A DNA stretch of 18,372 nt from Candidatus Fermentithermobacillaceae bacterium (GTDB lineage: Bacteria; Bacillota; Sulfobacillia; Fermentithermobacillales; Fermentithermobacillaceae), in assembly GCA_012842105.1 (NCBI GenBank), contig DUTL01000316.1, positions 1-18,372 on the forward strand, read 5' to 3'. Positions 8,091 through 15,126 of the stretch are shown one piece after another. The translations under genes were made by a program, and so were the position numbers. The notes below the pieces were generated by a model. The model was not told the origin of the DNA. It saw nothing but the letters and a program-made list of their open reading frames with translations, and searched no databases. Within the stretch, counting starts at the first letter, position 1, and every line of letters starts with the position of its first letter.

Positions 8091-8993
8091 ATGCCAAATC
8101 TTAGGTTTTCGATTGCTCCCTCAACCAAACTCACAGCAACCATTGTGCTTTTGCTAACCATTCTCCTTATTCCTATTCGAGGTTACTCGGCACCTCTCCT
8201 TCGACTAGGACATTACGGAGACAATGTGTTAGCTTTGCAGAATATGCTTTCGAATGCGGGTTTCAACCCAGGGCCTATCGACGGAATCTTTGGCCCGAAG
8301 ACTCAAACTGCAACAATGGATTTTCAAAGAAGCGCAGGTTTGGTTGTTGACGGAATTGCAGGCCCTGTTACGTGGAGCGCTCTGGAAAGGGCAAACGGAG
8401 TCTCGCGGGGGGCAGGCCCTCTAAGAGGAAGGATCATTGTGATAGATCCAGGGCACGGCGGCACCGAACCCGGCGCAGTATCCTATTGGGGTGATAAGGA
8501 GAAGGATTTTACTTTGAGCATTGCAGGCAAGGTCAGGCAGTACCTGGAATCCCAGGGCGCCCTTGTAATTATGACGAGGTACGGTGACTATTCTCCCGGC
8601 AGCGATTGGTCGCCTCCTGCCGACGATCTTCTTGCAAGGGTTTCCATAGCTAACTCCAGAGGGGCTGATCTCTTTCTCAGCATACATATCAATGCATATC
8701 CGAAGGACCCCAACATATCAGGGGTGATGGGTTTCTACAGGAGCGGTTCGTGGGAATCGCAGCAACTGGCGAAGACGCTTGCCGGTTCCGTATCAGATTC
8801 TACAGGCCTCAGGTTCATCGATACTCAAAGAGGGCCGTACTACGTGTTAAACCACACATACATGCCCGCAGCATTGATCGAAATAGGGTTCATGACAAAC
8901 TGGAACGATGTAAGCCTCTTGAGGCAGAACTGGTTCCAGGAATCTGTGGCAAAAGGTCTGGCAAGAGGAGTAGGCGAGTTCTTGATTCGCTGA
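8091..8993 (+). CDS. Secreted N-acetylmuramoyl-L-alanine amidase with peptidoglycan-binding domain
   Basis: This zinc amidase cleaves the bond between N-acetylmuramic acid and L-Ala of the stem peptide in the cell wall. The 300-residue protein has a signal peptide (about 1-33, hydrophobic core 14-28), one PG_binding_1 domain (about 37-98, with the GPIDGIFGPKT and VDGIAGPVTW landmarks) and an Amidase_3 domain (about 113-298). Zinc ligands are His122 in DPGHGG, Glu137 in KEKDF and His199 in SIHIN; Glu264 in ALIEIGF is the catalytic acid. The ATG at 8091 follows AAGGAGG (8075-8081) by 9 nt. It is transcribed away from mrfA, has no partner gene downstream on a continuous operon, and is followed by a strong hairpin. 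Vegetative autolysin and spore-cortex (CwlD-like) roles are both possible. Confidence 0.95.
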   Translation: MPNLRFSIAPSTKLTATIVLLLTILLIPIRGYSAPLLRLGHYGDNVLALQNMLSNAGFNPGPIDGIFGPKTQTATMDFQRSAGLVVDGIAGPVTWSALERANGVSRGAGPLRGRIIVIDPGHGGTEPGAVSYWGDKEKDFTLSIAGKVRQYLESQGALVIMTRYGDYSPGSDWSPPADDLLARVSIANSRGADLFLSIHINAYPKDPNISGVMGFYRSGSWESQQLAKTLAGSVSDSTGLRFIDTQRGPYYVLNHTYMPAALIEIGFMTNWNDVSLLRQNWFQESVAKGLARGVGEFLIR

Positions 8994-9063
8994 CCTCCAG
9001 CGCCGGCTTCTCGCGTTGCTTTGGACTGGCGCGTATATAGTCCCTGGTTGCAACTTTGAGGCG

Positions 9064-9103
9064 AACCGGTACCCGGATACCCGAAGGTTTCCGGGTACCG
9101 GTT
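9064..9103. terminator. Strong 14-bp hairpin after the amidase gene
   Basis: AACCGGTACCCGGA (9064-9077) and its exact complement (9090-9103) form a perfect 14-bp stem around a 12-nt loop, 71 nt after the amidase stop. The following GGTTGGTTGTT is T-rich but not a clean U-tract. It is most likely a transcription terminator or an mRNA 3'-end stabiliser. Confidence 0.65.
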
Positions 9104-9121
9104 GGTTGTTCGGCCTGTAGT

Positions 9122-9159
9122 CAGGCAAATACAGGCGGTTTTGGCAAACTGTTTGCCTG
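9122..9159. repeat. Overlapping inverted repeats that can pair in two ways
   Basis: CAGGCAAA (9122-9129) is complementary to TTTGCCTG (9152-9159). The palindrome GGCAAAC-T-GTTTGCC (9143-9157) uses the same right half. The two foldings exclude each other, or the DNA may hold operator half-sites. The block lies 17 to 54 nt upstream of the promoter of the next gene. Confidence 0.4.
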
Positions 9160-9174
9160 CGCCCATCTATTACC

Positions 9175-9204
9175 TTAGAAGACCCCGAATATGATTGATA
9201 TACT
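9175..9204 (+). promoter_or_regulatory. Extended -10 promoter of the membrane protein / FtsH-like unit
   Basis: TGATATACT (9196-9204) is an extended -10 element: TG, one base, then TATACT at 9199-9204 (5 of 6). An 18-nt spacer separates it from a weak -35, TTAGAA (9175-9180, 4 of 6). Predicted transcription start is near 9211, leaving a leader of about 46 nt to the ATG at 9257. Confidence 0.5.
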
Positions 9205-9256
9205 TATGTCAACTGCGCGTATTTTTAGAATTTTTGGGGAGGAAGGCCGGGACAAC

Positions 9257-9793
9257 ATGTCCATGAGAAACATACGTTGGAAATATGTGCTGCTATGGGC
9301 TTTGATGGCGTTATCTGTACTGAGCCTTGGCAGTTACTGCTATAGAGCTTATGCTTTGCAGCGGCCCCTTGAAAAGAGGTTGGCACAGAACCCTGACGTT
9401 ATCAGGGCTCAGATTTCATCTGTTCATGACAGGGCCACTATTACAATTGGCCTCAAATATGTGGACAACCTTTCTTTGTCCTATTCACTGATTGAGAAGG
9501 AAGTCCAAGCAGCGTTAGGCACGCGGGATTATGAAATAGTGCTCGAAGACAACTCCGGCGAAATCTTGGAGGGGGCATATGCGTCCATTCACTATTATAT
9601 AGAAGAAGCCAGAGTGCGAGGGAACTTCGGCGAAATGGCGGACAGATCCCGGGCGGCCCTGGAGGATACAGGTATAGAGGATTTCAAGCTGACTGTAGAT
9701 GGCGAAAACATCTATGTTCAGATGCGTCTGAATGATGAGTACCTCTACCGGGTGAGAAATCTGAAATACACTAAGGGAGGCGCAGAATTGTGA
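9257..9793 (+). CDS. Single-pass membrane protein of unknown function
   Basis: I do not recognise this 178-residue protein. It has a short basic N-terminus, one membrane segment (about 10-30) and a polar domain of about 145 residues that should face outside by the positive-inside rule. The domain alternates predicted strands and helices, with many Asp and Glu, and shows no Cys cluster, repeat or known motif. The ATG at 9257 is chosen because the purine-rich GGGGAGGAAGG (9236-9246) ends 10 nt before it; a longer frame from 9191 would begin upstream of the predicted transcription start. Its stop overlaps the GTG of the FtsH-like gene (GTGA, 9790-9793), so the two proteins are made together. The partner protease lacks an extracytoplasmic domain, so a shared complex is a reasonable inference, not a demonstrated one. 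Confidence 0.8.
   Translation: MSMRNIRWKYVLLWALMALSVLSLGSYCYRAYALQRPLEKRLAQNPDVIRAQISSVHDRATITIGLKYVDNLSLSYSLIEKEVQAALGTRDYEIVLEDNSGEILEGAYASIHYYIEEARVRGNFGEMADRSRAALEDTGIEDFKLTVDGENIYVQMRLNDEYLYRVRNLKYTKGGAEL
9773..9780 (+). promoter_or_regulatory. Ribosome binding site for the coupled GTG start
   Basis: AAGGGAGG (9773-9780) lies 9 nt before the GTG at 9790, inside the last codons of the upstream gene. It confirms that the overlapping GTG is the start of the FtsH-like gene. Confidence 0.75.
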
Positions 9794-11328
9794 AGCACAA
9801 AGAATTGTTGGTGGGAACAGCGCTTGGGGTTCTGGGCTTCCTGGTTACGTTGAGGGTCAATGTGTGGCCTGTACTTCTTGTATGCGGGCTTGGATATTTC
9901 CTGTACACCTCAGGCGGCCAAATCAAAGGCATCGGCAAGAGCAAAGTAGGAACCGTTGTAGGCGAGGCTTCTACTATTAGGTTCGAAGATATTGGCGGGC
10001 AGAACGTTGCCAAAAGGGAATTGATAGAAGCGCTTAAGTTTTTGCGTGACTATGAAAGGGCTAGCAGGTTGGGAATTCGCCCGTTGAAAGGAGTGTTGTT
10101 GTCGGGCCCTCCGGGAACAGGGAAGACGCTCCTGGCAAAGGCCGCGGCCAACTACACTGACTCTGTGTTCATCTCGGCCTCCGGTTCTGAATTCATAGAA
10201 GTTTACGCGGGGCTCGGCGCCCAACGAATAAGGGACTTGTTCTCAAGGGCGAGGAGCCTTGCCAAAGACAGCAAAAAATCAGGAGCGGTAATATTCATCG
10301 ATGAAATTGAAGTGCTTGCAGGCAAGCGCGGTTCTCAGGTTGGCCATTTGGAATATGACCAAACTCTTAATCAACTTCTGGTTGAAATGGACGGCCTCCG
10401 GTTTGACACAGGAGTGAAGATCCTTGTAGTAGCCGCCACCAATCGTCCGGACTTGTTGGATTCTGCCATTATGAGGCCTGGAAGGTTTGACCGCACGGTA
10501 ACTGTAGACCTTCCGGACAAAGAAGGCCGCTTAGAGATTCTTAGAATTCACCTTCGCGATAAACCGGTTGCCGGTGAAGTTAGCCTTGAAAACCTTGCGA
10601 AGGAAACATTTGGGCTGTCAGGAGCTCATCTTGAGAGTTTGTGCAATGAAGCTGCCATCAACACATTGCGCAGGGGCGGGGCAACCATAAGTTCCGGCGA
10701 CCTTACTGAAGCGCTTAACAAAGTGATCCTGGGGGAAAAGCTTGAAAGGCGCCCGTCAGATGGGGAGATGCAGCGTATATGCGCCCATGAAGCAGGCCAT
10801 GCCGTAGTCGCTGAAACAATAAGGCCTGGGTCTGTTGCTCACATAACAGTCTCACCCAGGGGCAACGCACTGGGTTTTGTGAGGCACTCACCGGCTGAGG
10901 ACAGGTACCTTTATCCTAAAGAAGTGCTTGAGGAAGAGATCCAGATTCTTCTTGCCGGTGCCGCTGCAGAAGACTTGATGTTCGGCTCAAAAAGCACCGG
11001 AGCCGCCAATGATTTCCGAAGGGCCCTTGACATCGCCAAGAGACTTGTTATGTACGGAATGTCGCCAATCGGGGTAGTGGATAGAGAAACAGCATCGTTG
11101 GATCTCATTGCAAGGGCCACAAACGACATTATCAAGAGTGCAGAGATTTCTGCGGCGAGAATTCTTAATCGGTACCGGGCCGCACTTGTGAAGCTCTCGG
11201 AGCAGTTGTTTGAGAAAGAGACGGTTTCAGCGGCTGAACTTAGAAATTACCTTGATGTGCCAGGCAAAGTCTCATGGAAATGGAGGAAACCACCTGCCCG
11301 AAAGAGTAGAATAAGAAGAGGGGTTTGA
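9790..11328 (+). CDS. FtsH-like membrane AAA ATPase / M41 zinc protease without extracytoplasmic domain
   Basis: FtsH proteins are hexameric ATP-driven proteases that extract and degrade membrane and cytosolic proteins. This 512-residue member has the full catalytic set: Walker A GPPGTGKT (106-113), Walker B FIDE (169-172), a second region of homology ATNRPDLLDSAIMRPGRFDR (216-235) and the zinc site HEAGH (333-337) with Asp408 as likely third ligand. The pore loop reads YAG (139-141) instead of the usual FVG-type sequence. The N-terminus is unusual. Two hydrophobic segments (about 5-21 and 25-40) are almost adjacent, so the roughly 70-residue extracytoplasmic domain of canonical FtsH is missing. 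The protein is also about 100-130 residues shorter than typical FtsH. It is probably a specialised paralogue and not the housekeeping FtsH. GTG start is coupled to the upstream membrane protein gene. Confidence 0.88.
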   Translation: MKHKELLVGTALGVLGFLVTLRVNVWPVLLVCGLGYFLYTSGGQIKGIGKSKVGTVVGEASTIRFEDIGGQNVAKRELIEALKFLRDYERASRLGIRPLKGVLLSGPPGTGKTLLAKAAANYTDSVFISASGSEFIEVYAGLGAQRIRDLFSRARSLAKDSKKSGAVIFIDEIEVLAGKRGSQVGHLEYDQTLNQLLVEMDGLRFDTGVKILVVAATNRPDLLDSAIMRPGRFDRTVTVDLPDKEGRLEILRIHLRDKPVAGEVSLENLAKETFGLSGAHLESLCNEAAINTLRRGGATISSGDLTEALNKVILGEKLERRPSDGEMQRICAHEAGHAVVAETIRPGSVAHITVSPRGNALGFVRHSPAEDRYLYPKEVLEEEIQILLAGAAAEDLMFGSKSTGAANDFRRALDIAKRLVMYGMSPIGVVDRETASLDLIARATNDIIKSAEISAARILNRYRAALVKLSEQLFEKETVSAAELRNYLDVPGKVSWKWRKPPARKSRIRRGV

Positions 11329-11355
11329 ACGTGAGTCTGTTTCGGGGGTGGTGTT

Positions 11356-12612
11356 TTGCACGCAGAAATTCTTTCAATAGGCACTGAACTGCTACTGGGC
11401 GAGATCACAGACACAAACGCCCAGTATATTTCTTCACGCTTGAGAGACATTGGGGTGAACGTATACCGGAGGATTACAGTGGGGGACAACCCGGGAAGGC
11501 TTTTGTCCGCGTTTGAAGATTCAATCCAACGGGCGGATGTTGTCATAGCAACAGGAGGTTTGGGCCCTACTGATGACGATGTTACAGCCCGGTGTCTTGC
11601 CCTGGCTTTGAAGCGCAATCTTTCATTTGACGAAAACGCCTGGGACAGCATGCGCAAGTTATTCATAGAGCGCAGGTGGACAAGTACCGGTTCAGACAGA
11701 AAACAGGCATACATAATAGATGGTGGATTTTTTATTCCAAACCACGTGGGTACGGCTCCCGGACAAGGGATCATGATCGATGGCAAACTTGCCTTATTGC
11801 TTCCCGGGCCTCCTTCTGAAATGAAACCTATGTTTGAGAACTACGTTATCCCGCTCATCAGAGAACACTTTCCGAGCCTGGCACCCATTCATTATGTAAA
11901 CCTGAATATTGCAGGGCTTGGAGAAGCAAGAGTGGCTGAGGCATTGGCAGACCTATTGGGCTGCCCTAATCCTACAGTAGCTCCGTATGCAGGTGCGGGC
12001 CAGGTAAGGCTTAGAATAGCTGCCCACGGTTGTGACAAGGGCGAGGCTCTGGCCATGATTTCCAAAGTAGAAAAAGAAGTGCGCCGGAGACTGGGCCATC
12101 ACGTCTACGGCAAGAATGAAGAAACCCTGGAGATGGCCCTGGGAACATTGCTTGGCAGAATAGGGCTCACTTTGGCTGTAGCTGAGTCTGTAACCGGAGG
12201 CCTAATATGCCACCGGTTAACTGAGGTACCGGGCAGTTCCAAATATTTCAAGATGGGGATGGTTGCCTACAGCCCCAAAGTCAAGATTGCCAACCTGGGG
12301 GTGCCCCCAGAGGTTGTGTACAGAGACCAATCAGTAAACGAAGAAGCAGCAGGGTCTATGGCGGAGAGTGTCAGGCTTCTCGCCGGTACCGACCTGGGGT
12401 TGGCAACTACAGGATTTGCTGGCCCTGAAGGAGGCACCCGGGACGAACCTTTGGGTACAGTGTACATAGGGCTTAGCCACAAAAAGGCCGGAATCAGCAT
12501 ACACAAGCTGATCTACCCGAGTTCAAGGCCAAGGGCCAAAGCATATGCCGCTCAACGAGCTCTGTATGTTCTGTACCGCTTTCTGGTGGAACACTATGGA
12601 AAAAGGAGATAG
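11356..12612 (+). CDS. cinA: CinA family protein (nucleotide-recycling, NMN deamidase-like C-terminus)
   Basis: CinA proteins join an N-terminal MoCF/COG1058 domain, a pyrophosphatase in characterised members, to a C-terminal PncC domain that deamidates nicotinamide mononucleotide. Here the N-terminal domain spans about 1-170, with GTELLLGEITDTNAQ (9-23), GGLGPTDDD (67-75) and LLPGPPSEM (148-156). The PncC domain spans about 255-415, with AESVTGG (276-282), PGSS (292-295) and VAYSPKVK (303-310). The frequent Cys in AESCTGG is Val here, while the proposed catalytic Ser278 and Tyr305 remain. At 418 residues it is full length. The TTG at 11356 is the only start matching the family N-terminus; the purine-rich GGGGGTGG (11344-11351) precedes it. 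It begins 27 nt after the FtsH-like stop and ends just before thpR. Association with recA is common in Firmicutes and other bacteria. Confidence 0.94.
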   Translation: MHAEILSIGTELLLGEITDTNAQYISSRLRDIGVNVYRRITVGDNPGRLLSAFEDSIQRADVVIATGGLGPTDDDVTARCLALALKRNLSFDENAWDSMRKLFIERRWTSTGSDRKQAYIIDGGFFIPNHVGTAPGQGIMIDGKLALLLPGPPSEMKPMFENYVIPLIREHFPSLAPIHYVNLNIAGLGEARVAEALADLLGCPNPTVAPYAGAGQVRLRIAAHGCDKGEALAMISKVEKEVRRRLGHHVYGKNEETLEMALGTLLGRIGLTLAVAESVTGGLICHRLTEVPGSSKYFKMGMVAYSPKVKIANLGVPPEVVYRDQSVNEEAAGSMAESVRLLAGTDLGLATTGFAGPEGGTRDEPLGTVYIGLSHKKAGISIHKLIYPSSRPRAKAYAAQRALYVLYRFLVEHYGKRR

Positions 12613-12618
12613 GACAGG

Positions 12619-13254
12619 ATGACAGCAGGTGTTTTTAGGGGTTTCGTGTCTGTACCTCTCTCTCCATGCATAAGAGCATTTCTTCAGGATTTCACATCAG
12701 AGGCCAGGCAGGCTCTTTCAGAGTGGCGGTTCGTATCGACTGATAATTTGCATATTACGCTGCAGTTTCTGGGCAACCATGTGCAAAGGGCAATGATCCC
12801 CGAAATCCTGAAGGTGATCGCACAATCAGTCACAGGTATAGCCCCGTTCGATCTATTTATGGGGAGCGCCTCGGCATTTCCCGGCAGGGGTCGGCCAAGG
12901 GTCTTGTATGTAGGGGCGGGGCAGGGAAATGACAATGCTGCAAAACTCGCAGGCAGTGTAAGGTCAGGACTGAGCACCCTCGGTTTTGAGGAGAACAAGC
13001 CATTTCAAGCTCATGTTACTCTGGCCAGAAGAAAGAGGGGGGCGTGCCCGGCCAATAAGCGCGCCAAAGTTTTCAATGAACGTGGTATCTGGGAAGCGAT
13101 GTTTTCACAATTCAAAGGTAAATGTCTCGCAGAATCGAACCACACCGGCCTCCACTGGCGCGTTTCAGAAGTGCTTCTTATGGAAAGCACGTTGTACCCT
13201 CAGGGCCCCGTATATTCAGCGCTGGGCCGTGTACCATTGCTGTCACGGCAATAG
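12619..13254 (+). CDS. thpR: RNA 2',3'-cyclic phosphodiesterase (2H phosphoesterase, LigT family)
   Basis: ThpR enzymes hydrolyse 2',3'-cyclic phosphate ends of RNA to 2'-phosphates. Both HxTx signatures are present: HITL (His45, Thr47) and HVTL (His132, Thr134). The intervening segment holds the expected FPGRGRPRVLYVG stretch (87-99). The 211-residue length is about 20-30 more than usual. The excess lies after the second motif, where a basic insertion (about 138-170) precedes the final strand. The ATG at 12619 has AGGAG (12604-12608) upstream, which overlaps the end of cinA; the stop of cinA is only 6 nt away. The SOS box in front of recA begins directly after the thpR stop. The family is certain, whereas the in-cell substrate is not known. 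Confidence 0.9.
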   Translation: MTAGVFRGFVSVPLSPCIRAFLQDFTSEARQALSEWRFVSTDNLHITLQFLGNHVQRAMIPEILKVIAQSVTGIAPFDLFMGSASAFPGRGRPRVLYVGAGQGNDNAAKLAGSVRSGLSTLGFEENKPFQAHVTLARRKRGACPANKRAKVFNERGIWEAMFSQFKGKCLAESNHTGLHWRVSEVLLMESTLYPQGPVYSALGRVPLLSRQ

Positions 13255-13268
13255 CGAACATATGTGTA
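13255..13268. promoter_or_regulatory. LexA (SOS) box upstream of recA
   Basis: CGAACATATGTGTA matches the Firmicute LexA/DinR consensus CGAACRNRYGTTYG at 12 of 14 positions, including the complete left half-site. It starts at the base after the thpR stop codon and lies just upstream of the -35 box of the recA promoter. LexA control of recA is therefore likely. Confidence 0.75.
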
Positions 13269-13274
13269 ATTTCA

Positions 13275-13303
13275 TTGCCCCTTGTTCCGGCTGATGTTAT
13301 ACT
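13275..13303 (+). promoter_or_regulatory. recA promoter with extended -10
   Basis: TTGCCC (13275-13280), a 17-nt spacer and TATACT (13298-13303) form a sigma-A-type promoter. TG at 13295-13296 adds an extended -10. Transcription would start near 13310, giving recA a leader of about 50 nt. A downstream TTGACT (13303-13308) has no usable -10 box. Confidence 0.6.
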
Positions 13304-13359
13304 TGACTGGGAATGGACTGCCAGGGTTTCAAGGCGACTCTAAGGAGTGAAATATATAT

Positions 13360-14409
13360 ATGTTAGAAAAAGAAAAGGCTCTGGAGTTGGCGGTTGCTCA
13401 GATAGAGAAGCAATTCGGAAAAGGTTCAATAATGAGGTACGGAGAAGCTTCTCTGAAGATGGCGGTGGATGTCATTTCAACCGGTGCCCTGGCGTTGGAC
13501 ATTGCCCTTGGAATCGGAGGCATACCTCGTGGGCGAATCGTTGAGATCTACGGCCCTGAAGGTTCGGGCAAGACTACCGTAGCTTTGCATATTGTTGCCG
13601 AAGCGCAGAAGGCGGGAGGAATTGCCGCATTTATTGATGCTGAACATGCTCTGGATCCGGTGTATGCCAGCAGACTAGGCGTTGACATTGAAAATCTCCT
13701 TATTTCCCAGCCTGATACCGGAGAACAGGCGCTGGAAATCGTTGAAGCTTTGGTTCGAAGCGGTGCGGTGGATTGCATCGTAGTAGACTCTGTGGCAGCT
13801 TTGGCTCCTCGTGCAGAAATCGAAGGTGAAATGGGCGACGCTCATGTAGGCCTTCAAGCGCGGCTCATGTCTCAAGCTTTGAGAAAACTTACAGCTGTGG
13901 TGTCCAAGTCAAAGTCAACTGCCATTTTCATAAATCAGGTACGAGAGAAGATTGGCATAATGTTCGGAAATCCTGAAGTTACTCCTGGCGGAAGAGCCCT
14001 GAAATTCTACTCTTCTGTGAGGCTTGACGTAAGAAGAATTGAAAACCTGAAGCAAGGCCCCCAGACCATAGGCGCCAGAACCAGGATAAGAGTAGTGAAA
14101 AACAAGTTATCTCCGCCTTTTAAAGATGCGGAAGTCGACATAATCTTTGGAGAAGGCATTTCGCGGGAAGGCTCGCTTTTGGATGTGGGTGTTGAGAAGG
14201 GTATTTTAACGAGAACGGGCACCTGGTATTCTTACGGAGACATACGCCTTGGCCAGGGCAAAGAAAACTCCCGGGAGTTTTTTAGAAATAATCCTGAGAT
14301 CAGTCAAGAAGTAGAAGCCAAGATTAGGGCTCTGCTGAACCCGGAGAAGGCTGATACAGAGGCTGATGGTGATTCAAAAGCAAAATCCGGTAAACGCAGT
14401 GGGAAATAA
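13360..14409 (+). CDS. recA: Recombinase RecA
   Basis: RecA forms filaments on single-stranded DNA, drives strand exchange and triggers LexA self-cleavage. The 349-residue protein has the family landmarks in order: QIEKQFGKGSIMR (14-26), Walker A GPEGSGKT (65-72), the conserved DAEHALDP (92-99), VVDSVAAL (about 141-148), INQVREKIG (about 190-198) and the PGGRALKFY DNA-binding region (about 207-215). The C-terminal tail is mixed and Lys-rich, not strongly acidic as in enterobacterial RecA. The ATG at 13360 follows AAGGAG (13342-13347) by 12 nt, somewhat long. It has its own promoter and a LexA box, and the 3' end overlaps recX. No intein or frameshift interrupts it. Confidence 0.98.
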   Translation: MLEKEKALELAVAQIEKQFGKGSIMRYGEASLKMAVDVISTGALALDIALGIGGIPRGRIVEIYGPEGSGKTTVALHIVAEAQKAGGIAAFIDAEHALDPVYASRLGVDIENLLISQPDTGEQALEIVEALVRSGAVDCIVVDSVAALAPRAEIEGEMGDAHVGLQARLMSQALRKLTAVVSKSKSTAIFINQVREKIGIMFGNPEVTPGGRALKFYSSVRLDVRRIENLKQGPQTIGARTRIRVVKNKLSPPFKDAEVDIIFGEGISREGSLLDVGVEKGILTRTGTWYSYGDIRLGQGKENSREFFRNNPEISQEVEAKIRALLNPEKADTEADGDSKAKSGKRSGK

Positions 14410-14869
14410 GACGCCTATGCATGCTGCTCTGAACATTCTATCAAGGCGGCAAGTCAGCACAGGCCAGATGCGGTTCATGCTATCGCGAAAAGGGTACGCA
14501 CTTGATGATATACAATCGTGTATTGAGAAACTTGAGGGATGGGGTTATCTTAACGATATGGTTCTTGCCAGGAATATTCTGGGTGCAATGATTCGAAACG
14601 CTCCATGTGGCAAGAAACGCTGTTTTTACGAGCTCAGGAAACGGCGGTTTGATAGGGATCTTGCGGAAACACTGATCCAAGAAGCATATTCTGAGTTTGA
14701 CGAACGAGACCTGGCGCATGCTGCAGCCAAGCAGTATGCAAAAAACAAGACCAAATGGACTTTGAAAGACAGAGAACGCCTGGCCCGATGGTTATTTCGC
14801 CGGGGGTTTACCGAAGCAACCATATTGTCTGTAGCAAAGACATTCGGCCGGGTAGGTGACTATGAGTAG
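14366..14869 (+). CDS. recX: RecA regulator RecX
   Basis: RecX binds RecA filaments and limits their growth. The 167-residue product has three-helix RecX repeats: ALNILSRRQVSTGQMRFMLSRKG opens the first (about 21-43, described by position), a GYLNDMVLA segment follows (about 60-68), and the RWLFRRGFTEATI stretch (about 141-153) closes the last. Length is typical. The longest frame starts at ATG 14366 inside recA, an overlap of 44 nt, with only a poor ribosome binding site (GAGG, 14359-14362). An in-frame GTG (14399) and ATG (14417) are alternatives, and the homology starts close to the latter, so the true start is uncertain. Overlap with recA implies coupled translation and SOS co-induction. 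A terminator follows at 15076. Confidence 0.9.
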   Translation: MVIQKQNPVNAVGNKTPMHAALNILSRRQVSTGQMRFMLSRKGYALDDIQSCIEKLEGWGYLNDMVLARNILGAMIRNAPCGKKRCFYELRKRRFDRDLAETLIQEAYSEFDERDLAHAAAKQYAKNKTKWTLKDRERLARWLFRRGFTEATILSVAKTFGRVGDYE

Positions 14870-14987
14870 CCGTACGAATACTGGCTTTACCTTGAGGATA
14901 CCTGGGTAATTGCATTGATACGTGATTCTGGAAATGCTGTAGTGACCTGTGTTGTGACACATTCAGAGATTACCGGTTTGCGTAATC

Positions 14988-15059
14988 TTGTGAATATTGA
15001 GTGATAGCGTAACTTCACAACTTGCTGTTGCTATATGTAGATGAGATCTACCCGGTATA
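14988..15059 (+). other. Structured intergenic stretch before the rny terminator
   Basis: The 257-nt gap between recX and rny holds no gene I can support. TTGTGAA (14988-14994) pairs with TTCACAA (15014-15020). GTAGAT (15037-15042) pairs with ATCTAC (15046-15051) around GAG, with flanking TATA (15032-15035 and 15056-15059) able to extend the second stem across an internal loop. With the terminator that follows, this could be an rny leader or a small RNA. No convincing promoter was found. Confidence 0.3.
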
Positions 15060-15075
15060 ACAGATTTGAGCCAGT

Positions 15076-15101
15076 AAGCCGAGCGTGCTGCTCGGCTTTT
15101 T
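15076..15101 (+). terminator. Rho-independent terminator between recX and rny
   Basis: AAGCCGAGC (15076-15084) and GCTCGGCTT (15090-15098) form a perfect 9-bp stem with a 5-nt loop, followed by a T-run (15097-15101). It lies 25 nt before the rny start and would end recA-recX transcripts or attenuate rny. Confidence 0.85.
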
Positions 15102-15111
15102 CCGTTTTCGG

Positions 15112-15119
15112 AGGAGGTG
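15112..15119 (+). promoter_or_regulatory. Near-perfect ribosome binding site for rny
   Basis: AGGAGGTG (15112-15119), complementary to the 16S rRNA 3' end, lies 7 nt before the TTG at 15127. It fixes the TTG as the start of rny. Confidence 0.8.
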
Positions 15120-15126
15120 ACAGCAA

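Noticed and set aside
9191..9256. Longer N-terminus for the membrane protein starting at ATG 9191
   Set aside because: The extra 22 residues begin upstream of the predicted transcription start and lack a ribosome binding site, while ATG 9257 has a purine-rich one.
11247..11786. 179-residue minus-strand frame opposite the start of cinA
   Set aside because: It overlaps well-supported coding sequence on the other strand and shows no domain or ribosome binding site.
13303..13331. TTGACT as the recA -35 box
   Set aside because: The hexamer at the right distance is GTTTCA, which does not resemble a -10 box. The TATACT at 13298 is much better.
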